Positions 35,841-44,166 are shown, counted from the first letter of the stretch. The stretch: 64,000 nt of DNA from Heritagella_A intestinalis (GCA_904418995.1 CAJFQF010000002.1:1-64000), one strand, 5' to 3'. A program made the numbers and translations. The notes: generated by a model not told the origin, from the letters alone.

Positions 35841-36473
35841 ATGGACAAACAGGTATTTGTCATGGATCATCCGTTGATTCAGCATAAGCTGACGTATCTG
35901 CGGGACAAAAATACCGGCTCCAAAGAATTCCGGGCGCTGGTCAGTGAAATTGCCACGCTGGTGTGCTATGAAGCCACCCGGGATCTGCCTTTGGAAGAGA
36001 CGGAAATCGAAACGCCCCTGGTCAAGGCCAAAACCAAAGTGATTGCCGGGCGCAAGCTGGCTTTAGTGCCCATTCTCCGGGCTGGGCTGGGAATGGTGGA
36101 CGGTGTGCTGACGCTGGTTCCCGCGGCAAAAGTGGGGCACATCGGCCTGTACCGGGATCACGAGACCCTGCAGCCGGTGGAATATTACAGCAAGCTGCCC
36201 TCTGATTTGCCCCAGAGGGACGTCTTGGTGCTGGACCCCATGCTGGCCACCGGCGGCTCCGCCATTGACGCAATCAGCATTATCAAGAGGAGTCAGCCCA
36301 AGAGCATTAAGTTCCTGTGCATCATTGCGGCCCCGGAGGGGGTTCGTGCCCTGACCCAGGCCCATCCGGACGTCCAGGTGTACTGCGCTGCGGTGGATGA
36401 CCGGCTCAATGAAAACGGCTATATCCTCCCAGGGCTGGGGGATGCCGGCGACCGGATTTTCGGAACTCTTTGA
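35841..36473 (+). CDS. upp: Uracil phosphoribosyltransferase
   Basis: Salvages uracil with PRPP to UMP. 210 residues. Seen: N-terminal VMDHPLIQHKLTYLRDKNT, ILRAGLGMVDG, and PRPP loop DPMLATGGSA, ending with PGLGDAGDRIFGT. ATG 35841 behind GGGAGGAAA. It follows rpiB by 36 nt (ribose phosphate feeds PRPP), and ends at a terminator. Confidence 0.97.
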   Translation: MDKQVFVMDHPLIQHKLTYLRDKNTGSKEFRALVSEIATLVCYEATRDLPLEETEIETPLVKAKTKVIAGRKLALVPILRAGLGMVDGVLTLVPAAKVGHIGLYRDHETLQPVEYYSKLPSDLPQRDVLVLDPMLATGGSAIDAISIIKRSQPKSIKFLCIIAAPEGVRALTQAHPDVQVYCAAVDDRLNENGYILPGLGDAGDRIFGTL

Positions 36474-36484
36474 CAAATAATTTT

Positions 36485-36527
36485 CTCCGGGCTTTCTTGC
36501 GAGGCCCGGAGTTTTGTTTTTTTGAGC
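36485..36527 (+). terminator. Terminator after upp
   Basis: CTCCGGGC and GCCCGGAG pair, followed by a T-rich tract. Confidence 0.85.
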
Positions 36528-36643
36528 CGCCAGGATGTCTGTCGCTGGAAGGGAAAGGGTTGTTTGAATTTTGTTACGGTTTCTTCGGATTTCCTTTCCA
36601 AACCCTTCAAAATTGGGACACATTTTAGGGTTATACTGAAATC

Positions 36644-36862
36644 ACAGAAACGGAATCAAACGGAGTGAGTTTTGGAAATAAAAAAATCGCGTTTCTCTCA
36701 TAACTGCCGGAGCTTACCGGGGAAGGACGGAATACCGGCCCGGATGGCATGGCAGACCAAGTATAAGTGCCTATTGCAGGCGTTTTCATAAAACCCTTCT
36801 TTTTCATTATTCCTTCTCAAAAACTAAAAGACCGGAGCGAGCGCTTCGGTCTTTTAGTTTTT
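36644..36862 (+). ncRNA. Tandem structured small RNA, copy 1
   Basis: First of three related units in the 1.1-kb gap between upp and the radical SAM gene, which has no credible protein gene. TATACT at 36632-36637 suggests a start near 36644. Core: ACTGCCGGAG, GGAAGGACGGAATACCGG (hairpin), AGACCAAGTATAAGTGCC, then GCCTATTGCAGGC. A pyrimidine-rich stretch (CCCTTCTTTTTC, TTCCTTCTC) follows. The end is a strong terminator, ACTAAAAGACCG with CGGTCTTTTAGT, plus T-run. Start is inferred from the -10 only. Confidence 0.75.
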
Positions 36863-36963
36863 GTAAGGTTTGACATATGTATTCATAATTTATTGATAAA
36901 AACCTCCTAAAAAGTTCTGAATGATATCAGAGAATCATCACACTTCCCCGATAGAATAGAGAC

Positions 36964-37186
36964 AGCTTCCAAAAAGAAAGGAGGATGCCAATCAACAAGG
37001 TCTCCACGAAATTTCGTGTTTTGATTTCATAGATTTACTGCCACATGCCTGCCGGAGAAGGACGGAATACCGGGCCGGCTGGCCGGCAGACCAAGTACAA
37101 GTGCCCGACAGGGCGTTTCTATAGAATTCTTTTTCATAAAACCTCCTTGTTTAAAGGGACCGGAAAGCCACCTCCGGTCCCTTTTG
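36964..37186 (+). ncRNA. Tandem structured small RNA, copy 2
   Basis: Second unit. TAGAAT at 36952-36957 is the candidate -10. Core: TTTACTGCC, GCCGGAGAAGGACGGAATACC closing with GGGCCGGC, AGACCAAGTACAAGTGCC, and the GCCCGACAGGGC hairpin. The tail contains AAAACCTCCTTG, a perfect anti-Shine-Dalgarno. Terminator AAGGGACCGG with CCGGTCCCTTTT at 37154-37185. A GGAGGATGCCAATC stretch at 36981 looks like a ribosome site, but no frame follows it for more than a few codons. Confidence 0.78.
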
Positions 37187-37287
37187 CTATCCAGAAAAAT
37201 ATTCGTTCATAAGTTGTTGATAAAAACACCCCAGAATATTCCCAGGTTCATCAGAAAACCATCACATTCCGGCGGTATCCTTATGTC

Positions 37288-37490
37288 AGCAGGAAAGAGA
37301 AGCAGACAGGATCAAGACCTGTTGATTCCTAAATTGATTTACTGCGCCGGAAAGGACGGAATACCGAGCCGGCGGTATGGCAGACCAAGTACAAGTGCCC
37401 GACAGGGCGTTTTCATAGATTCCTTCTTCATAAAAATCCCTTTCTCATGCAGAAGGCCGGGAGCTGGTAATGCTCCCGGCCTTCTGCATT
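37288..37490 (+). ncRNA. Tandem structured small RNA, copy 3
   Basis: Third unit. TATCCT at 37276-37281 is the candidate -10. Core: GATTTACTGC, GCCGGAAAGGACGGAATACC with GAGCCGGC, AGACCAAGTACAAGTGCC, GCCCGACAGGGC. Tail CCTTCTTCATAAAAATCCC is again pyrimidine-rich. Terminator 37447-37489 has a long GC stem (GCAGAAGGCCGGGAGC arm). Terminator stems differ in sequence among the copies while the cores are conserved, so each copy is kept as a separate transcript. Confidence 0.78.
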
Positions 37491-37536
37491 GTGGATTGGA
37501 AATTCTTAGAAAATTAGAAAATTTGTTCGAAACCTC

Positions 37537-37582
37537 TTGACAGAAATGGAGAAAGTGGTATACTGATAAAAACAAACGTTCG
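37537..37582 (+). promoter_or_regulatory. Promoter with a possible LexA (SOS) box
   Basis: TTGACA at 37537-37542 and TATACT at 37559-37564, spacer 16 bp. At 37569-37582, AAAACAAACGTTCG matches 12 of 14 positions of the Gram-positive LexA box CGAACNNNNGTTCG, overlapping the expected start point. Repair-linked genes follow, which makes SOS control plausible but unproven. Confidence 0.55.
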
Positions 37583-37598
37583 AGAAAGAAGGATGCCT

Positions 37599-38864
37599 AT
37601 GACGGTCATGGAGAAGCTGGAGATTCTTACGGATGCCGCCAAATACGATGTTGCCTGCACTTCCAGTGGGGTGGACCGGGCGGGAAAACAGGGCAGTATC
37701 GGGAGCTCGGCGGCCTGCGGGATTTGCCATAGTTTTTCGGCGGATGGCCGGTGTATTTCTTTGCTAAAGGTGCTGTTTTCCAACGCCTGCATTTATAACT
37801 GCGAATACTGTATCAACCGCTGTTCCAACCAGGTGCGCCGGGCTTCTTTTACCCCCAGGGAACTGGCGGACCTGACCATGGGGTTTTATCGCCGGAACTA
37901 TATCGAAGGCCTGTTCCTCAGCTCCGCCGTGATACGGAATCCCGACTATACCTGCGAGCAGCTTTTGGAAACCCTGCGCATCCTCCGGGAGGAATACCGG
38001 TTCCGGGGATATATCCACGCCAAGGCGATTCCCGGGGCGGACCCTTTATTGCTGTCTCGAATGGGCCTTCTGGCCGACCGGATGAGCGTGAATATTGAGC
38101 TGCCTAGCGAGGGGAGCCTCCGGCGGCTGGCGCCGGAAAAATCCCGCCACTCCATTTTTGCCCCTATGGGTTTGATTTCCGGGAAGATTCAGGAGCATTC
38201 CTCGGAGATGGTGCGTTATCGCCACGCCCAGCCCTTTTCTCCGGCAGGGCAGAGTACCCAGATGATTATCGGGGCCACCCCGGAGAGCGATTGGCAGATT
38301 CTCCGGCTGACACAGGGGCTGTATCGGAAGTACCGGCTCAAGCGGGTGTTTTTCTCCGCTTATGTGCCGGTAAACACCACGGCCCTGCTGCCTCCGGCGG
38401 GCACCCGGCCGCCCCTGCTCCGGGAGCACCGGCTCTATCAGGCGGACTGGCTCCTGCGGTACTACGGGTTTACAGCGGAAGAGTTGCTGGACGAGGCCCA
38501 TCCCAATTTCAATCCCCTCATCGACCCCAAGGCCAACTGGGCCCTGCACCACATGGAGCAATTCCCTGTGGAGGTAAACCGGGCGGACTATGAGGTGCTG
38601 CTCCGGGTACCGGGGATTGGGGTAAAGAGCGCCCGGGCGATTCTCAGGGCCCGGCGTGTGGCTTCTTTGGATTTCCCGGACCTGAAAAAGCTGGGAGTGG
38701 TTCTCAAGCGGGCTCAATATTTCCTCACCTGCCGGGGAAAAGCCATGGAGGGATTGTACGTGTCCCAAGATGCCGTTTTGCGGAATCTCATCACCCAGCA
38801 AGGCCGGAACCTGTTGCCTAAGGAATCCTTCCAGCAGCTTTCCCTTTTTGAAAGCCTTGCCTAA
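37599..38864 (+). CDS. Putative DNA modification/repair radical SAM protein
   Basis: 421 residues. Radical SAM cluster CIYNCEYC (C64, C68, C71) after an extra conserved Cys-rich start (SSAACGICHSF). Near the C-terminus a helix-hairpin-helix (LLRVPGIGVKSARAIL) suggests DNA binding. This is the family known as TIGR03916, always found with a DUF4130 partner (TIGR03915), here encoded at 39293. A repair or base-modification role is predicted from context only. ATG 37599 is preferred to 37593, which abuts AAGAAGG. Confidence 0.9.
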   Translation: MTVMEKLEILTDAAKYDVACTSSGVDRAGKQGSIGSSAACGICHSFSADGRCISLLKVLFSNACIYNCEYCINRCSNQVRRASFTPRELADLTMGFYRRNYIEGLFLSSAVIRNPDYTCEQLLETLRILREEYRFRGYIHAKAIPGADPLLLSRMGLLADRMSVNIELPSEGSLRRLAPEKSRHSIFAPMGLISGKIQEHSSEMVRYRHAQPFSPAGQSTQMIIGATPESDWQILRLTQGLYRKYRLKRVFFSAYVPVNTTALLPPAGTRPPLLREHRLYQADWLLRYYGFTAEELLDEAHPNFNPLIDPKANWALHHMEQFPVEVNRADYEVLLRVPGIGVKSARAILRARRVASLDFPDLKKLGVVLKRAQYFLTCRGKAMEGLYVSQDAVLRNLITQQGRNLLPKESFQQLSLFESLA

Positions 38865-39068
38865 GCACGGGGAAACTTACAGCAAGAAACAGCTTTGTTT
38901 TATCGTGAAGGTAGCCGCGCGTGGACTAAGAGAATGGTTTGCGCTCTCTTTAGGCGCGGATTGGGAGCGGCAACTTGCCGCCGAGGGTCCAGGGGCGAGA
39001 AGCCCTTGGTCGCCCATCGCAATGGGCGAAATCCCCCTTTCCGTAGGGCGCATTTTCGGGGGTGAATT

Positions 39069-39128
39069 GGGAAATATCCCGGCGGGATGTTTCCCGAGAG
39101 GGCCCCTTTTGCAAGAAAAAAGGGGCCC
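39069..39128 (+). terminator. Paired hairpins after the radical SAM gene
   Basis: The 428-bp gap 38865-39292 has no clear gene. It holds GGGAAATATCCC facing GGGATGTTTCCC (39069-39095) and GGGCCCCTTTT facing AAAAGGGGCCC (39100-39128), plus a CGCCCATCGCAATGGGCG dyad near 39014. The second stem may terminate; the T-run is inside the stem, so this is uncertain. GGCGCGGATTGGGAGCG at 38955 resembles the start of the tandem units at 26928. Confidence 0.45.
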
Positions 39129-39292
39129 TGGCCTCGATCCTGATGCTGTTTTCCTTCGTTTCCCTAGTAGGGGAAATCGAAACCATAGGGGATAGAAGAG
39201 ATGTAACAGAGAAGTCGGGGGTCCTGCGTTTTTTCTTTGGCCATGCGTAGGCGCCCCCTATATTAGCCTTCGTGGGAAAGGAGAGAATAGTA

Positions 39293-40138
39293 GTGAAAGA
39301 AAAAAATATCGCTTATCGCTGTGATGGCAGCTTTCGCGGCATTTTGTGCTGTGTCTACGAGATGTATACCCGTAAAGAGTTCCCAGCCCAAATTCTCACC
39401 CCGGACAGCCCTGCCACCCTATACCCGGAACGGGAAATCCTCACCCAGGAGGCCCATGCCGGGCGCGTGTGGCGCTCCCTGCCCAAAAAGCTGGGGGCCC
39501 GGGGCGCCCGGATGGTTCGCGACGGCTTTCTGACCTGTGTGCCGGAGAAAGAAATGCTTCTGTGCCGATTTATTGCCCGGGGTTATGAGCTGGGGCCCAG
39601 TGTGGCGGATATGCTGGCAGATGAGACGGTTCATGCCTTGCACAGCGCCCTGAAGCATTTATACAACGAAGCGCACCTTTTCCGGGGATTCGTGCGGTTT
39701 TCCATCCATGACCGGGTGATGACCGGGGCTATTACCCCTAAAAACCGTGTGCTGCCGCTGCTGAAATCGTATTTCTGCGACCGTTATCCCAGCGAAGCCT
39801 TTTTACTCTATGATAAAACCCACCGGGAAGCCCTGATTCACCGGCCGGGCCAGGCACTGCTGCTGCCGGTGGAGGAATTTACCCCGCCATCTCCAGATGA
39901 AGAGGAGCGCAGTTATCGCCAGATGTGGCGGAAGTTTTATGATACTGTGGCGATTCGGGAAAGGGAAAACCCCCAATGCCGCATGAGCCATCTGCCCAAG
40001 CGGTATTGGGGGGATATGACGGAGTTTCAGGAACCCGAGGGCGAGAGCGTCAGGAGCGCTTCGCGTCTTCCTGGCGTGCCCACCGGAGGAAGGTGTCCTG
40101 GGCTACCGAGAGCCGGCGGGCAGCTTCCCGGGAATTGA
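39293..40138 (+). CDS. DUF4130 / TIGR03915 DNA-metabolism protein, C-terminus extended
   Basis: 281 residues from GTG 39293 behind AAAGGAGAG. Partner of the radical SAM protein. Its DUF4130 region shows VWRSLPKKLG, ALHSALKHLYNEAHLFRGFVRF and HFxxRYP-like FCDRYPSEAFLLYD, and it is related in outline to uracil-DNA glycosylase-like proteins in the family database. Family members normally end with a motif like RYWGDMTEF, here at ~40029. The last ~36 residues (Gly/Arg/Pro-rich) are read from DNA antisense to the recombinase gene, which suggests insertion of that gene removed the original stop. Confidence 0.85.
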   Translation: MKEKNIAYRCDGSFRGILCCVYEMYTRKEFPAQILTPDSPATLYPEREILTQEAHAGRVWRSLPKKLGARGARMVRDGFLTCVPEKEMLLCRFIARGYELGPSVADMLADETVHALHSALKHLYNEAHLFRGFVRFSIHDRVMTGAITPKNRVLPLLKSYFCDRYPSEAFLLYDKTHREALIHRPGQALLLPVEEFTPPSPDEEERSYRQMWRKFYDTVAIRERENPQCRMSHLPKRYWGDMTEFQEPEGESVRSASRLPGVPTGGRCPGLPRAGGQLPGN

Positions 40139-40658
40139 TTTTTCCACTGGTCCACAAAGCCCTGACCGCAGGGAATTCTTTGGGAATGACTTTCCGGGGC
40201 CGGCCAAATTTGACGCCCCGTGCCTTTGCGGCGGCGATGCCCTCTGCCTGACGCTGGCGGATATTTTCCCGCTCTGTCTGGGCCACATAGGAGAGAAGCT
40301 GCAAAACAATGTCCGCAATGAGGGTGCCGATGAGGTCGTTTTCCCGGCGGGTATCCAGCAGGGGCATATCCAGCACCACAATGTGGACCTTTTTCTGTTT
40401 CGTCAAAAGGCGCCACTGCTCCAAAATTTCCTGATAGTTCCGCCCCAGGCGGTCGATGCTTTTGACTACCAGGATGTTTCCGGGCTTCAAAAGCCGGAGC
40501 AGGCGCTGGTATTGGGGCCGCTGGAAATCCTTCCCGCTCATTTTGTCCATGAAGATCCGCCTGGCCGGAATCGGAAATTCCTGCAAAGCAATGAGCTGGC
40601 GGTCTTCGTTTTGTTCCCTGGTGGATACCCTTATGTATCCATAGGTCTTTTCGTCCAT
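40050..40658 (-). CDS. Serine recombinase (resolvase/invertase family)
   Basis: 202 residues. N-terminal catalytic domain: YIRVSTREQNEDRQ with Ser12 and Arg10, DRLGRNYQEI, and the E-helix region ending RENIRQRQAEGIAAAKARG. C-terminal helix-turn-helix (~165-195, INSREAARRLSVAQDTFLRW). Size fits small resolvases/DNA invertases. No paired inversion sites were found nearby. Its 3' end overlaps the DUF4130 gene by 89 bp, convergent. Confidence 0.9.
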   Translation of the reverse strand: MDEKTYGYIRVSTREQNEDRQLIALQEFPIPARRIFMDKMSGKDFQRPQYQRLLRLLKPGNILVVKSIDRLGRNYQEILEQWRLLTKQKKVHIVVLDMPLLDTRRENDLIGTLIADIVLQLLSYVAQTERENIRQRQAEGIAAAKARGVKFGRPRKVIPKEFPAVRALWTSGKINSREAARRLSVAQDTFLRWARQEDAKRS

Positions 40659-40882
40659 AACAATTCCTCCATTTTTTCAGCCTGCGCCTGATTTCAGGAA
40701 ATATGCATTTCTAAAATCCGGCGCGGAATTTTACCCCGGGCGACGGCAGCGCGCGTCTGCCCTTTGGTTTGTAATCCATAGTATCACAAGGGGGAAGAGG
40801 GCGAAAGCGGGAGGCCGCCACTGGGATTTTCTTGGAAGATGGGGTATAATAAGAGAAAAGGCGAAAATCGGGAGGGATGTTT

Positions 40883-42283
40883 GTGAGCCGCTTGGAGGAA
40901 TTGCAGGAGATTCGGAAGGCCCAAAAAGAAACTTTGGAGTGTGGGCTTCTTCGGGAAACCAAAGCCCGCCAGGCCCGTTTGGGAACGCTGTATCAAGCCA
41001 TGAAAAAGTGGGAGCCCCAGCTTTTGGAGGCCATGCAGGCGGATTTGGGAAAGCCGCCTTTTGAATCCTATATTGCCGAGCTGGGGATGGTTTATGGGGA
41101 GCTCCGGGAAGCCATTCGATGCCTGCCCAAATGGAACCGTCCGGTGCGGGGAAAGACGGGAACGGCCAGCTTTCCGTCCCGGGGCTACCGTTTGCCGGAG
41201 CCCATGGGGATGGCCCTGATTTTCTCCCCGTGGAATTATCCGGTACAGCTGACCCTTGCCCCGCTGACGGCGGCTTTGGCGGCGGGATGCCCCTGTGTGC
41301 TGAAGTTGTCCCCGTATTCCGTCAACACCTCCCGGGTGTTGGAGGCCATGCTGGAAGAAGCGTTTCCCCGGGAGGAGGTGGCGGTATTCCAGGGAGGGGC
41401 CCGGGAAAACACCCTTTTGCTGGAACAGAAATGGGATACGATTTTCTTTACCGGCAGCCCCAAGGTGGGGCGGGTGGTGATGGAGGCAGCTTCCCGCCAT
41501 TTGACCCCGGTGACGTTGGAACTGGGAGGGAAAAGCCCGGTGATTGTGGATAGGACGGCTGACTTGGATTTGGCTGCCCGGCGGATTGTCTGGGGAAAGC
41601 TCCTGAATTCCGGCCAGACCTGTGTGGCCCCGGACTATGTGCTGGTGCATCATTCCCAGGTAGAGGCCCTGACCCGGCGGCTTCTGGAAGCGGTGAAAGC
41701 CTTTTATGGAGAGGAGCCCCTTCAAAGCCGGGATTATGGGCGCATCATCAATGAGAAGCATTTTCAGCGGCTGCGGGGCCTGTTGGAGCGGGCGGAAGAA
41801 GAGGGCTGCCGCCTGCATCGGGTGTCCCCCACTCCCTGGAACCCGGAAACCCGGCAGATTGCCCCCACTGTGCTCACAGAGGTCACCTGGGACAGCGCGG
41901 TGATGGAGGAGGAGCTTTTCGGCCCGATTCTGCCGGTGCTGCCTTATGATTCTCTGAAAGAAGCCGTTGACCGGGTAAACAGTCGGCCTCGGCCCCTGGC
42001 CCTGTATGTGTTCACTAACCGCCGGGAGACCGCCCGTTATCTGCTTCGGGAAATCCCCTTTGGCGGAGGCTGCGTCAATGATACAGTGCTGCACCTCACT
42101 GCCCCGGGGCTTCCCTTTGGGGGCCTGGGGGAGAGCGGCATGGGCCAGTATCACGGCAAGGCGGGGTTTGATGTGTTCACCCACTACAAAAGCGTGTTGG
42201 TTTCTTCCCGGCGGGTAGATTTGCCGGTACGGTATGCCCCTTATGGGAAGTTTGAAAAGCTGGCCCGGTTCCTGATGAAATAA
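40883..42283 (+). CDS. Aldehyde dehydrogenase (class 3-like)
   Basis: Oxidises aldehydes to acids with NAD(P)+. 466 residues from GTG 40883 (GGGAGGG 6 nt upstream). Seen: FSPWNYPVQL, FTGSPKVG, LELGGKSP with the catalytic Glu, and NSGQTCVAPDYV with the nucleophile Cys247. Short length and the C-terminal layout (PFGGLGESGMGQYHGKAGF) match the ALDH3/fatty aldehyde group. The sirtuin gene follows after 29 nt, probably in one operon. Confidence 0.93.
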   Translation: MSRLEELQEIRKAQKETLECGLLRETKARQARLGTLYQAMKKWEPQLLEAMQADLGKPPFESYIAELGMVYGELREAIRCLPKWNRPVRGKTGTASFPSRGYRLPEPMGMALIFSPWNYPVQLTLAPLTAALAAGCPCVLKLSPYSVNTSRVLEAMLEEAFPREEVAVFQGGARENTLLLEQKWDTIFFTGSPKVGRVVMEAASRHLTPVTLELGGKSPVIVDRTADLDLAARRIVWGKLLNSGQTCVAPDYVLVHHSQVEALTRRLLEAVKAFYGEEPLQSRDYGRIINEKHFQRLRGLLERAEEEGCRLHRVSPTPWNPETRQIAPTVLTEVTWDSAVMEEELFGPILPVLPYDSLKEAVDRVNSRPRPLALYVFTNRRETARYLLREIPFGGGCVNDTVLHLTAPGLPFGGLGESGMGQYHGKAGFDVFTHYKSVLVSSRRVDLPVRYAPYGKFEKLARFLMK

Positions 42284-42312
42284 AGGAACGCCAGTAAAAG
42301 GAGGAATCTTCC

Positions 42313-43071
42313 ATGACAGACAGCTTGCAGGATATCAAAACTTTGGCCCAATGGGTGGATGAGAGCCGCCGGATTGCCTTTTTCGGCGGAGCAGGGGTGT
42401 CCACGGAGAGCGGAATTCCCGATTTCCGAAGCGAGGACGGCCTATACCGCCAGCGGTTTTCCCGTTCCCCGGAAGAGATGCTCAGCCGGGAGTTCTTTGA
42501 CGCCTGCCCGGAGGAGTTTTTCGATTTTTATCGGGCTAAGATGGTGGCCCCTAACGCCAAGCCAAACCGGGCCCATGAGGTTTTGGCCGCCTGGGAGGCC
42601 CAGGGCCGTCTTTCAGCCGTGATTACCCAGAATATCGACGGCCTGCACCAAATGGCCGGCAGCCAAAATGTCTTGGAGCTTCACGGCTCTGTCCACCGGA
42701 ACCGGTGCATGGCCTGCGGCAAGGAGTGGTCTTTGGAATATGTGCTCCAAAGCCAGGGGGTTCCCCGGTGTACCTGCGGCGGCATCGTCAAGCCGGAGGT
42801 AGTGCTCTACGGGGAATCCTTGGATTCCTCTGTGCTGTTCCAGTCGGTGCAGGCGTTGGAGCAGTCGGATTTGCTCATTGTGGGCGGCACCAGCCTGGTG
42901 GTCTATCCGGCGGCGGGCCTGCTCCAATATTACCGGGGACGGCGGATGGTCCTCATCAACCGGTCGGAAACCAGCGCGGACCGGGATGCGGATTTGTGCT
43001 TCCGGGGGAAAATCGGGGAGGTGCTGGCCAAAACAGAAAGGGAACGCCAACAGCTCCATGTATCCAGCTAA
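42313..43071 (+). CDS. cobB: NAD-dependent protein deacylase (sirtuin)
   Basis: Removes acyl groups from lysines using NAD. 252 residues. Seen: GAGVSTESGIPDFR (~26-39), TQNIDGLH (~105-112), catalytic His124 in ELHGSVH, zinc cysteines in CMAC (132, 135) and CTC (153, 155), and the VGGTSLVVYPA loop. Co-transcribed with an aldehyde dehydrogenase, both NAD users. Confidence 0.95.
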   Translation: MTDSLQDIKTLAQWVDESRRIAFFGGAGVSTESGIPDFRSEDGLYRQRFSRSPEEMLSREFFDACPEEFFDFYRAKMVAPNAKPNRAHEVLAAWEAQGRLSAVITQNIDGLHQMAGSQNVLELHGSVHRNRCMACGKEWSLEYVLQSQGVPRCTCGGIVKPEVVLYGESLDSSVLFQSVQALEQSDLLIVGGTSLVVYPAAGLLQYYRGRRMVLINRSETSADRDADLCFRGKIGEVLAKTERERQQLHVSS

Positions 43072-43086
43072 TGGGTATCATTTACA

Positions 43087-43132
43087 TAAAAAAGCCCGCC
43101 TCCTGGCTGTCACAAGCCATGGGAGGCGGGCT
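43087..43132 (-). terminator. Terminator of the CrtO-like gene (minus strand)
   Basis: AGCCCGCCTCC and GGAGGCGGGCT pair; on the minus strand the stem is followed by TTTTTT. It could also stop the sirtuin transcript on the plus strand, where the T-run is weaker. Confidence 0.75.
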
Positions 43133-43153
43133 GAAATTTTGCTGTCAGGGGAA

Positions 43154-43750
43154 TCAAGAAGACACCCGGGAGGGCTCTTGGCCCTGGGAGATGGTTGCGG
43201 CATGCTGCAAATCCCGAATCTTCTTGCGGCGGACGGTGTCCAGCCGGAAGCGGTTATAGCGCTGGATAATCGCAAAGGGCAGGTTGCCCAGCACGACCAG
43301 AGCGCCAAAAATCAATCCCAGGGGGAAGGCGTTAATCACAATAAGCACCACGGCGCACAGGCAGTTGGCCAGATGCATCCATTCTCCCCGGCAGGTCTCC
43401 ATAATAAATTCATCCAGATATTCCAGGGAAAGATCCGTGATGTGGGATTTAGAAAACCCGTCTTTGGCGACAAACTGGGGAACTTTATCCTTCCAGAGCT
43501 GGATTTTCAGGTGGTCTTTATACCAGCGGCCGCCTTTTTCCCAGTGCTTAGGTTGATAACGCTTGCGCTGGCTGTCAAAAACATCTCTGGGAAGGCGTAC
43601 ACAGAGGATAAATACCACCACATGCCACCCGGCCACCAAGGCGATGTTACAGAGCAGCACAGCAAACGGACTGAAACTTTTCAGCACGGCTTCGTCTTCC
43701 TTTCCATCAAAATCTACATATGCAGTGTAGAGATCCGGCGATTCCGGCAT
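43154..43750 (-). CDS. CrtO-like acyltransferase family membrane protein
   Basis: 198 residues with two hydrophobic regions (~28-50 and ~130-160). The central part (HWEKGGRWYKDHLKIQLWKD, then FIMETCRGEWMHL and LPFAIIQRYNRFR) matches proteins named after glycosyl-diaponeurosporenoate acyltransferase of staphyloxanthin synthesis. No other carotenoid genes are present, so the real acyl acceptor is likely different. Confidence 0.75.
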   Translation of the reverse strand: MPESPDLYTAYVDFDGKEDEAVLKSFSPFAVLLCNIALVAGWHVVVFILCVRLPRDVFDSQRKRYQPKHWEKGGRWYKDHLKIQLWKDKVPQFVAKDGFSKSHITDLSLEYLDEFIMETCRGEWMHLANCLCAVVLIVINAFPLGLIFGALVVLGNLPFAIIQRYNRFRLDTVRRKKIRDLQHAATISQGQEPSRVSS

Positions 43751-43878
43751 CTACTTTCTTATTCTGTATTATAGAACCCAAAGAAGGTTTTTTTATTCTT
43801 TAAAAGAATTAAAAAAGATTTGGGAATTTGTCTAACCGGGCTGAGAGGAACATGTGAAATTTGTAAAAGATTTGTAAA

Positions 43879-44166
43879 TTATTCTGTAAAAAAGAGGGAG
43901 AGCAGGTTTCGTTTCCGCCGGCGGCAGACGGTGCCGGAACGCACCAAAATGGTTTCCTCCCCGATTACCTGGATATCCTCCCAGCGGATTACCAGGTCGT
44001 CCTCCCGGCCCAAAAGCCCTAGCAGCCGAGGCCGGCCGTAGACAATCAGGGCGGAAAGGCAGGCGCCCTCGGTGTCCAGCTCTATATCGCCCACATAGCC
44101 CAGCCGGGCCCCGTTCTGCAGGCTGATGACCTCCCTGCGCTTGAAATCGGCCAATCTGCAAATCAT
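43879..44166 (-). CDS. YlmC/YmxH family sporulation-type protein (PRC-barrel)
   Basis: 95 residues from ATG 44166. A PRC-barrel-like fold: MICRLADFKRREVISLQNG, LGYVGDIELD, then FGR-type loop and WEDIQVIGEETILV. Members are widespread in spore formers; the function is not settled. AAAGGAG lies ~11 nt upstream of the ATG, a bit long. Confidence 0.85.
   Translation of the reverse strand: MICRLADFKRREVISLQNGARLGYVGDIELDTEGACLSALIVYGRPRLLGLLGREDDLVIRWEDIQVIGEETILVRSGTVCRRRKRNLLSLFFTE

Noticed and set aside
36470..37590. Short peptides such as one at 37184-37540 in the small-RNA region
   Set aside because: Frames cross terminators and differ between repeat copies; conservation is of RNA stems, not of reading frame.
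40659..40882. Inversion sites for the serine recombinase
   Set aside because: Only a small GAAAT-ATTTC dyad is present; no pair of inverted 20-30-bp sites flanks a promoter or gene.
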